64,000 bases of DNA, taken from contig NZ_JAATNW010000010.1 of assembly GCF_012911815.1 (NCBI RefSeq), positions 1 to 64,000 of the forward strand. Direction: 5' to 3'. Under the pieces are notes generated by a model. It worked only from the letters and a program-made list of their open reading frames with translations. It searched no databases and was not told the DNA's origin. A program made the position numbers and the translations under genes. Origin of the DNA: Alteromonas ponticola (GTDB taxonomy: Bacteria; Pseudomonadota; Gammaproteobacteria; Enterobacterales; Alteromonadaceae). Below are positions 1 through 7,059 of this stretch, in pieces (the first letter of the stretch is position 1; the number at the start of each line of letters is the position of its first letter).

Positions 1-343
1 ACGTTCGATTTCTAGTTCAGATATGCCTAAAATAGTACCTGCGTGGGACACTTGTATTCTCCATTAAATGATTCTTCGCAAAATCAGTTTAATGAATGCG
101 GGTGTCCCCCGTTAATGATGAAGAGCCCACAAACCGACGAAAGTCGGTTTTTTTGTGTCTGAAGTGATGGTATCGCTTCTTAATGATTTTGTATTATTTA
201 TCTTTGCTTAGAAATTGAAAAACTCATCGAACTACAGTTTTTTCCACACTGTGTCGATTCATACTAACAATCATGCGTACCTAGACTAATATATATCTAG
301 TGGGATTATATTTGAGTGGTAGCTATTATAGGGGATACCGCGG
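1..343. other. Intergenic start of window
   Basis: No gene is convincing here. The only clear element is the terminator at 131-154. The first 67 bases could hold the last codons of a gene beginning outside the window, but no frame can be assigned. The stretch just before 344 contains the ribosome-binding site of the transglutaminase-like gene (GGGGA about 9 nt before the ATG). Confidence 0.6.
131..154 (+). terminator. Intrinsic terminator
   Basis: The arms AAACCGAC and GTCGGTTT pair perfectly around a GAAA tetraloop and run into seven T residues. This is a textbook rho-independent terminator on the plus strand, most likely ending a transcript that enters from the left edge. The A residues before the hairpin would let it work from the other side too. 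Confidence 0.85.
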
Positions 344-1201
344 ATGAAACGGTTTAAAGTTTTGCATCAAACGGTGTATGAATATGCAACCCCTGTTCAG
401 TTACAGGATCATACGCTCCGGCTAAGACCCCGTGAAGACCATGATCAACAGATTGAATCATTTGATCTGAAAATCAGTCCGCACGCGGAGCTCAGATGGC
501 ACCGTGACGTGGAAAGCAGCTCAGTTGCGATAGCTACCTTTACTGCCCCCACTGCTCGTTTAATGATAGAAAGCACGACGGTTATCCAAAAATATGATGT
601 GTCGCCACATGATTTTTTAATTTCAGATTATGCTGTGACTTATCCATTTGAATATCTGAAGGAAGACCGCATTACGTTAAAGCCTTACTTGCGCGCTAAG
701 AACACAGACAATAATGACCAATTAGATAATTGGATAAAACATATTTTAGTGCAAGGCCAGGCTAATCAGACATTTGAACTTCTTTTGCTATTAAACCAAC
801 AAATCTACAAATTTATTCACTACATCAAAAGAGATGATGAGGGTGTACAAAGTTCGTATATTACCCTCAATACCAAAAAAGGATCGTGCAGAGATTTAGC
901 CAGCCTGTACATTGATGTTGTCCGTCACCTTGGGTTTGCAGCGAGATTTGTTAGCGGTTACGTTCACACCGAGTCTTCTGGCGATCTGCCTGAGACCACT
1001 CACGCATGGGCTGAAGTATTCATTCCCGGGGCCGGGTGGAAGGGTTTTGACCCAACCCATGGATGTCTGGTAGGCGCTCATCATATTGCAGTAGCAGTTA
1101 GCCGATTGCCTCATTTAGTTCCGCCGGTGTCCGGGGCATTCTGGGGCACGCCAGGTTCCTCGCTTACTGTCAACGTCTGGACGACAGACTTGAGTCAATA
1201 A
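344..1201 (+). CDS. Transglutaminase-like cysteine protease-fold protein
   Basis: This 285-residue protein has the two-part build of bacterial transglutaminase-like proteins: an N-terminal beta-rich domain (about 1-100) and a transglutaminase core (about 140-265). The catalytic triad is visible: Cys182 in KKGSCRD, His220 in THAWAEVF and Asp236 in FDPTHG. There is no signal peptide or membrane segment, so it should be cytoplasmic. Start: ATG with GGGGA about 9 nt upstream. In other proteobacteria this family usually sits next to an alpha-E protein and a circularly permuted ATP-grasp protein. Neither is present downstream, and a terminator lies upstream, so here it looks like an orphan. The substrate is unknown; protease or peptide-amide hydrolase activity is inferred from the fold only. 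Confidence 0.85.
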   Translation: MKRFKVLHQTVYEYATPVQLQDHTLRLRPREDHDQQIESFDLKISPHAELRWHRDVESSSVAIATFTAPTARLMIESTTVIQKYDVSPHDFLISDYAVTYPFEYLKEDRITLKPYLRAKNTDNNDQLDNWIKHILVQGQANQTFELLLLLNQQIYKFIHYIKRDDEGVQSSYITLNTKKGSCRDLASLYIDVVRHLGFAARFVSGYVHTESSGDLPETTHAWAEVFIPGAGWKGFDPTHGCLVGAHHIAVAVSRLPHLVPPVSGAFWGTPGSSLTVNVWTTDLSQ

Positions 1202-1255
1202 ACTGTGAGGGAGGAGTAGAAACCCGTTTTATGCATAAAGAAGTGATGGATACGG

Positions 1256-1303
1256 TAAAGCAGTTAAATCAACCCCAGCGAACTCAATAAACCGAATGCG
1301 AAG
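1256..1303 (-). pseudogene. Relic of an AEC permease 3' end
   Basis: On the minus strand this stretch encodes YFAFGLLSSLGLI followed by a stop, nearly the same as the end of the AEC permease at 5203-6138 (LFAFGLLSSMGLI, stop). At the DNA level the two copies share AAAGCAGTTAAATCAA and AAACCGAATGCGAA, with about four mismatches between those blocks, mostly conservative at the protein level. Upstream codons of the relic are lost. I read it as the surviving tail of a homologous permease gene that once ended here, or as a flanking repeat left when the radical SAM/IS segment arrived. Confidence 0.65.
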
Positions 1304-1467
1304 TAAGCTTAAGATGGCTGATTGGGGGGGTGATTACCGAACAGAACTAACTTTTGGTTAAAAGAATGCGGTTGCCCTGGTACTCACGTAACAAAGGACG
1401 GGCCAGTTTTGCAATATATCGCGGGGAATGTTAACTTCTCCGAAACTGTAATTTAACTCTACTACAT

Positions 1468-3984
1468 ATGCTTAATTTGTCTGTTGGTCATGGTTATTCA
1501 ATCATATCTAGAAATTTTTGTTTTATGCTTGCCAACGTTTCTGGCCAACTTAAACCAATAAAATTAACGCTTCTGGATTTACCTCTTATTTACGCAGCAC
1601 TGCGCTCATCGCACGATATTGACAAAGTCACAGATTATGTAACAGCCAACCCGTTGACAAAAGTAATTGCACCTAAATTAGGGTATTCGGATGTGTCAAA
1701 TCGATTTATGACATTAGCGCCAGCAATTAAGCCTAACTTAGATAGCAATACATTAACTATATTAGCGTTACCAAATGTGGCTGAAAACGCTACGTTGCCA
1801 GAAGAGAATTTCTATTTAAGCAACAATCATAGTATTGAACTAACCAATAATGGATTTGTTACATGGTCAGCTAAACACGATTCATTCTTTCAAATAAGTG
1901 ATATTGATGTAGCAATTTTATTTTCATTTCAGGGTGGGAAAACAACCCAGCAAGCAATTGACGATATCCAGATTAACGATATGGTCGATTGCAAATCTTC
2001 AATCCTGAAACTGATTGAAGCGGGGTTGTTAGTAAAAAAAATAGTGGAAACCCAATCGCTAACTTCAAGTGATGCTAGTAAACCATTTATTGTGGAAAGT
2101 GAAGAAGGACAAAAACCAGAAGAAATTGATTGGAAAAATATTAAACCTGATGGAAGAACACCGGTTTATTTTGTTCCGCATATGGAAAATCATTTACCCT
2201 TGGCATTAGGTGTATTATTTAATGCGCTAGCCTCACACGAAAACGGAAATTTGCTTGAGCATTTTTTGCTGGTACCTTTGCAATATCTAGGACCTGGTGA
2301 GCTTTTAAATGGACCATATAAAAAGTTTGGAAGGGGAGTCTGGCTATTTTCAAATTATATGTGGTCAATCGAACTTAATCTGCAAATAAGCGAAGCAATT
2401 TTTAAGCATGACCCTAAAAATATAACGATTCATGGTGGGCCTAGCACACCAGATTATGAACGTGCGTCTGAAAAATTTATGAATGAAAATCAGTCGGTTA
2501 GTATATCTGTGCATGGAGAAGGTGAAGTAACAATAACTGAGATTTTTGATGTTTTAAGCTATTCCAGAAATAGTTCTAGTGGTTTTGATTCATTTAAAAT
2601 GAGTCAAGTTCAGGGAATAACGTTCCGTGACGCATTGTCAAATAAGATTATTCGTACCGAATCTAGAGTGAGAATGAAATATCCCGACGCAATTCCTTCA
2701 CCTTATTTAAGCGGCACCTTTAATAATTATGGCGGTAGGGTAGAAGCTGCAATTATTGAATCCAATAGAGGATGTCCTTACGGCTGCACATTTTGTGATT
2801 GGGGTTCAGCGACAAATCAAAAAATCAGAAAATTTGATTTATCCAGAGTTTTAGATGAGATTACCTGGATTGGTAATAACAAGATAAAGGTAATCTGGAT
2901 TGCAGATGCAAATTATGGAATGTATGAGCGCGATATCGAAATTTCTGAACATATTGTTGCTACAAAGCGAAAGTATGGATACCCAAAAGAAGTTGTTGTT
3001 AATTATACAAAAAATTCGAATAAACGACTTGTAGATATTATTAAAATCTTCAATGAAGGTGGAATAATTAGTCAAGGAATTATATCTATTCAAACTACTG
3101 ATGAAAAAACGTTGGAAGTTATTAACAGAAAAAATATTAAGACAGAGAGGTATGATGAGTTGTCAGCAATTTTTGCTGAACAAAAATTACCTCTTTCAAC
3201 AGACCTGATGATTGGGCTTCCAGGAATAACCGTTTCTGCGTTTGAAAAAGATATACAACATTATATAGATATGGATGTGACTGTAAAAGCATACCCTACT
3301 CAACTTTTGCCTAATAGTCCCATGGCCGATCCTGACTATATTGAAAAGTATAAAATAAAAGTAGATCAACAAAATTTTGTGATTTCAAGTTTTAGCTTTT
3401 CAGAGGACGATTTGAAGTATATGAAGGCATTCTATCAAACTTATGTAATGGCTGACGGATACGGTTTGCTTCGTTACATTATTCGTTTTTTGCAATGGGA
3501 ATATGGTGTCCAAGCATCAACATTTTTGAGAAGGTTATTGGAGAAAGCCACTGAAAATCCAGGAGATTTCCCGCTGATTACTTGGGCTGTAAAATATTTC
3601 AATTCTGATAAGTGCATGCCAGGTGGTTGGAATGCTTTCTATTTTCAGGTGAAAAGTTACTTGATTTCAGAACATGGCGTAAAGCCAGGTAGTGATCTCG
3701 ATGTGGTTCTCGCGGTCAATAAGGCATCAATGCCCGATGATGGACTTTCTTATCCACTATCTATCTCGATAGAACACGACTTTACATCTTATTTTGTAAG
3801 CGGCAAAACCAATTTTATTCCTCTAAAATCGTATTCTGAAGGGGTTTTTGAAGTGAAAGATCCCAATAATATGACAGGCATGGACTTAAATTCTCTCCAG
3901 TACGATTCTCACCAGTATTTTTGGGAGTTAAACTCATCCGTTGCACGGCCGAAATCTGTAACTAAAAATGATGAAGCTGCGTAG
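1468..3984 (+). CDS. Cobalamin-dependent radical SAM enzyme with N-terminal wHTH-like domain
   Basis: This 838-residue protein has three parts. Residues about 125-200 look like a small winged-helix/PqqD-type domain. Residues about 235-385 look like a B12-binding fold ending in the HGEGE motif. The radical SAM core starts with the 4Fe-4S triad Cys436-X3-Cys440-X2-Cys443 (RGCPYGCTFCDWGS), and the C-terminal part (about 640-838) has no motif I can name. B12-dependent radical SAM enzymes typically methylate or rearrange unactivated carbons. A wHTH-like N-terminus would fit peptide-substrate recognition, but that is inference. No precursor peptide is evident beside it. The start is uncertain because no good ribosome-binding site precedes 1468; Met25 (1540) is an alternative. 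The gene is clearly more A/T-rich than its neighbours and sits between a gene relic and a dead IS, which suggests acquisition by transfer. Confidence 0.8.
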   Translation: MLNLSVGHGYSIISRNFCFMLANVSGQLKPIKLTLLDLPLIYAALRSSHDIDKVTDYVTANPLTKVIAPKLGYSDVSNRFMTLAPAIKPNLDSNTLTILALPNVAENATLPEENFYLSNNHSIELTNNGFVTWSAKHDSFFQISDIDVAILFSFQGGKTTQQAIDDIQINDMVDCKSSILKLIEAGLLVKKIVETQSLTSSDASKPFIVESEEGQKPEEIDWKNIKPDGRTPVYFVPHMENHLPLALGVLFNALASHENGNLLEHFLLVPLQYLGPGELLNGPYKKFGRGVWLFSNYMWSIELNLQISEAIFKHDPKNITIHGGPSTPDYERASEKFMNENQSVSISVHGEGEVTITEIFDVLSYSRNSSSGFDSFKMSQVQGITFRDALSNKIIRTESRVRMKYPDAIPSPYLSGTFNNYGGRVEAAIIESNRGCPYGCTFCDWGSATNQKIRKFDLSRVLDEITWIGNNKIKVIWIADANYGMYERDIEISEHIVATKRKYGYPKEVVVNYTKNSNKRLVDIIKIFNEGGIISQGIISIQTTDEKTLEVINRKNIKTERYDELSAIFAEQKLPLSTDLMIGLPGITVSAFEKDIQHYIDMDVTVKAYPTQLLPNSPMADPDYIEKYKIKVDQQNFVISSFSFSEDDLKYMKAFYQTYVMADGYGLLRYIIRFLQWEYGVQASTFLRRLLEKATENPGDFPLITWAVKYFNSDKCMPGGWNAFYFQVKSYLISEHGVKPGSDLDVVLAVNKASMPDDGLSYPLSISIEHDFTSYFVSGKTNFIPLKSYSEGVFEVKDPNNMTGMDLNSLQYDSHQYFWELNSSVARPKSVTKNDEAA

Positions 3985-4203
3985 TAAATGGGAAGTTGGA
4001 AGTGGTAACCGAGAGTCTTCTAGCCAGAAGGCTTAAGTGAGTGCGCGAACTACTATAGTGAGATAGTCATGTTCGCTAGAGGCTGTTGGTCTTTGTAAGA
4101 AAAGTAATCGGCATAGCAACAAGGTATAAATGTTTCGCCAAAAATAGTTAACCGTAATGGTGCTACGTGGTAAGACCCCAGCAATCTAGATATCTTTAAG
4201 CTG
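3985..4203. other. Non-coding stretch with two hairpins
   Basis: No open frame is credible between the radical SAM gene and the IS relic. Two local hairpins are visible: CTTCT/AGAAG around AGCC (about 4018-4031), and GCGAAC..ACTAT pairing with ATAGT..GTTCGC (about 4038-4073). Neither is followed by a T-run. They may belong to the transferred segment or to a structured RNA; I cannot assign a family. Confidence 0.35.
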
Positions 4204-4823
4204 CTAATAGTACTGTTCTTTATATTCTATTGGAGGTAGTCCTCCATTTGCACCATGGTTTCTTCTTGGATTGTAGAAGCCTTCAATATAGTCGAAGATA
4301 TCTGCACGGGCTTGCCGCAGGTTTCACCAACACTTTTTAAATCAATCGTAATATTGCGATAAACATAGGTACAACCGCTTTCCAGCCAAAACTGTGTACT
4401 TTTACCCAGTAAGCGGTTGTCGTCTTTCGCTTTCGCACTCGACGGCTGTTTCAGCCACGCATAAAAGCCACAGCGCTCTATGTTGAACACATAACACATG
4501 GTTTTAATCGGGTAACGCGGGAGCCGCTCCCTTACGAACGCGTCCTTTTCTTTGGCTCCCCTGCAACCTACAGCGGCTTTCTTCAATAGGTCTCGTTCCT
4601 GCGCAACTCGTTTTAATTTTGCTCTGAGTCTACGCGGTGAAGCAGCCTGATCGTCATCTTTTTTTCATTGGCTCGCTGGCTTGTCGTATCGTTTAACCCA
4701 ATCTGACAATGATTTGTAGCTGACACCTAATCGTTCCGCGACAGACATTAGTGAATGACCTTGCTTGATAACTTGCTCGACGGCCTGAATTTTAAATTCT
4801 TCGGGGTAGCGCTCTCCGCTCAT
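4204..4823 (-). pseudogene. Decayed IS3-family element (orfA/orfB relic)
   Basis: OrfA starts at 4823 (MSGERYPEEFKIQAVEQV..., a helix-turn-helix transposase N-terminus) and is frameshifted near 4665, at a seven-A run, where an early TGA appears. The reading continues in another frame with KKDDDQAASPRRLRAKLK and ERDLLKKAA. The start of OrfB follows (YPIKTMCYVF, CGFYAWLKQP). It then jumps near 4310, in a different frame, to the OrfB C-terminus (DYIEGFYNPRRNHG, LPPIEYKEQYY, stop at 4204). The whole DDE catalytic core is deleted, so the element cannot move by itself. The organisation, with overlapping orfA and orfB, is that of the IS3 family. The terminal inverted repeats could not be identified. 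Confidence 0.8.
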
Positions 4824-5195
4824 GCAAACACCTCAAAGTTTATGCAATTATAAAATTATAAAGTGTCTAGTGCGCAAAAGGCTTACTAAAGGTGTCATTT
4901 GTGCCTATTAAAAAGACCTTGGATGTAGTGAGTTTTACCACCTAATTGTGCAAACCTCCCCTAATTATTTACATTGATATTTAACGTTTGCAGCCAACTC
5001 GGGTTATGTTAACCGTTTCCATTATGTCAGCTCATTGAGGGTCTCGCGAAGCATGCTTTGTTACACTGGAACATGATTAGGTTCATCGTCAATTTTCAAA
5101 ACACGTAATGAAATAAGGACGAGTTTTTCTATATACTTAAAGTAGAAGCAGAGTCCTTCCCACTTCAAGTTGTCTTCGAGTTACCGATACCAGTG
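4824..5195. other. Intergenic, no gene seen
   Basis: The part next to 4824 is the outer flank of the IS relic. From about 4900 to 5195 I see neither open frames with coding character nor a clear terminator. The right-hand copy of the flanking repeat begins at 5196. Confidence 0.4.
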
Positions 5196-5202
5196 AAAGC
5201 AG

Positions 5203-6138
5203 TTAAATCAATCCCATTGAACTCAACAAACCGAATGCGAATAAAGTAACTGGCGCGGATATCAGCGTAGTGACGGTGATGATGCTCGCAGCAAGCCTGT
5301 GGTCGCCGCCCATGTTTCGTGCCATGACATAGGTAACCGTCGCACTGGGGGCCACGGTTAGAAGGAGAACAATCCCCAGGCTCATTCCACTACCACCCGC
5401 GAGGTAAGTAATCAATACCATGAATGCGGGGTAGATCAGACACTTACTTATGGTACTGATAACAATGTTGAAGCCATTTTGGGTAAATGAGCGAAGTTGC
5501 AGTGAGGCCCCCGTGCAAATTAACGCTAAGGGTAAGGTTAGCTGAGTAAGATATTCACCCGTCTTAAGTACTAATTGTGGTAGAGGTATTTGGAAATAGT
5601 TGAAAGGAACAGCGAGAAGAATGCCAATAATCAATGGGTTTGTCGCCACACTTTTGATGATTTGTCGTATCGAACTTTGGCCGTCTCTGTAAAAATCCAA
5701 AATAAAAACGGATAACACGTTATATGCAATGGTGATACCCCCGAGGTAAATCGAGGCTGCAGCCAGGCCGTCGCTACCATAATAATTGACACAATAGGCT
5801 AAACCAATAATTCCCATGTTAGCCCGAAATCCACCCTGGATAACGACGCCTCGAGCATTAACATCGCTGACTATGAAGTGACTAAACAGTGTTAGTAGCA
5901 AAAAATACGCGACTGTACCAACTACACCAATTACCAGCAACTTCGTATCGAATGTGCTGCCAAAATCGGCCTGGCTAATTGAAAAAAACAGCAGTGCCGG
6001 AAGTGCAAGATTGAAAACGATTTTTGCGCCAGACTCGACGAATCCTTCGTTGAGCATTTTATAGTGAAACAGTAACCAGCCCAGTAGCAACAAAAACAGG
6101 ACTGGAAACAACGTGACGGATATAAAATCAAAGACCAT
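5203..6138 (-). CDS. AEC-family transporter (auxin efflux carrier type permease)
   Basis: This 311-residue integral membrane protein shows about ten hydrophobic segments in two halves separated by a short loop, the layout of the AEC/BASS-like permeases. Characteristic stretches are the early NLALPALLFF segment, LPLALICTGASL in the second half and VAPSATVTYVMA near the end. Bacterial members export or import organic acids; the substrate here cannot be told. Start: ATG at 6138 with a weak upstream site. It lies downstream of the esterase gene on the same strand, with a 95-bp gap, so it may be read from the glycan operon or separately. Its last codons are duplicated at 1256-1303. Confidence 0.85.
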   Translation of the reverse strand: MVFDFISVTLFPVLFLLLLGWLLFHYKMLNEGFVESGAKIVFNLALPALLFFSISQADFGSTFDTKLLVIGVVGTVAYFLLLTLFSHFIVSDVNARGVVIQGGFRANMGIIGLAYCVNYYGSDGLAAASIYLGGITIAYNVLSVFILDFYRDGQSSIRQIIKSVATNPLIIGILLAVPFNYFQIPLPQLVLKTGEYLTQLTLPLALICTGASLQLRSFTQNGFNIVISTISKCLIYPAFMVLITYLAGGSGMSLGIVLLLTVAPSATVTYVMARNMGGDHRLAASIITVTTLISAPVTLFAFGLLSSMGLI

Positions 6139-6233
6139 TTTTGTTAATCACCACGTCACAAAATGCGGATGAGAGGTTAGTGTTGAGATTGAAGTTAGGT
6201 TGTTATCCGTCACGCTGTTTTAATTTTTGATTC

Positions 6234-7043
6234 TTAATCGGTTCCTAATTGTTGCGCAAATAACCACGAGAGTAAATCTGGCTCTGCTAAAGCGGGATCC
6301 CAACTATTGTGGTTAGCCTCGGGGTAGAGTGTATACTTCACCTGCTGCCCTCTTTTGGACATGGCATCTGCCAACTGACGCGAATACTTATACTCTACGA
6401 TGTCATCCTTTGCGCCGTGGAAAAACCACAGTGGCAATTCCTCTCGGTAGACGTTTGCCAGCGCGGGGTCAGCGCCACCACAGATAGCAAAGGCGGCGGC
6501 AAACATATTTGGCCGTCTGGCTAATATCTCTAACGTGCCCATTCCGCCCATCGATAATCCGCCAATGTAAATACGGCTGTTATCAACATATGCTTCGTCC
6601 TGCAAATGGTCCAAAAATGACAATAATCGCGTCATTGCAGCCGTCGGCTCAACCGCATCTTTACCGCGATAAGGAAACTCAAAAGTATAGGGTTTCTTTG
6701 ATCGATCAGCATCAATCGATGCCCAGTATTCTTGCTCAGGTATTTGTGGAAAAACGACGATGGCCGGAAATGATTCGCGCTTGTCCAAAAACAACTCACC
6801 GCCGTGGGTTAATTGTTTTTGATTACTGGCTCCCCTTTCGCCTGCGCCATGCAGAAACACCACTAAAGGATATTTTTTATTTGGATCAAAGTCCGTGGGT
6901 AGCAACTTCCTATAAAGTAATTGTCCGGAAGGCGCGTCGTAGGTTTCAAATGAATACGCTGAGTAGTCTTCTGCAACCGTTTCAGACGTTGCCAATAGTG
7001 TGATTAAAAGTAATGCCGTAGATAACATTAAACTACGCAACAT
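6234..7043 (-). CDS. Secreted alpha/beta-hydrolase esterase (CE1/PHB-depolymerase-like)
   Basis: From Met at 7043 (AGAGGG six bases upstream) the protein has 269 residues and begins with a signal peptide (MLRSLMLSTALLLITLLATS, then ETVAEDYS). A longer reading would start inside the preceding GH2 gene. The hydrolase motifs are LHGAGERG, the nucleophile elbow GLSMGG (Ser164), FHGAKDD for the acid and NHNSWD for the His. It resembles the feruloyl/acetyl esterases that remove acyl groups from polysaccharides. It is the last gene of the minus-strand glycan operon, 16 bp after GH2. Deacylation of the imported glycan is inferred from this context; the acyl group is unknown. Confidence 0.82.
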   Translation of the reverse strand: MLRSLMLSTALLLITLLATSETVAEDYSAYSFETYDAPSGQLLYRKLLPTDFDPNKKYPLVVFLHGAGERGASNQKQLTHGGELFLDKRESFPAIVVFPQIPEQEYWASIDADRSKKPYTFEFPYRGKDAVEPTAAMTRLLSFLDHLQDEAYVDNSRIYIGGLSMGGMGTLEILARRPNMFAAAFAICGGADPALANVYREELPLWFFHGAKDDIVEYKYSRQLADAMSKRGQQVKYTLYPEANHNSWDPALAEPDLLSWLFAQQLGTD

Positions 7044-7059
7044 AATAGTCCCTCTCATC

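Noticed and set aside
3985-4203. Fragment of a group II intron or another structured RNA
   Set aside because: GTGCG and a paired stem are present, but domain V and a reverse transcriptase are not recognisable. Two hairpins alone are not enough.
4204-4823. A functional IS3-family insertion sequence
   Set aside because: orfA is frameshifted, the DDE core of orfB is deleted, and terminal inverted repeats with target duplications could not be found.
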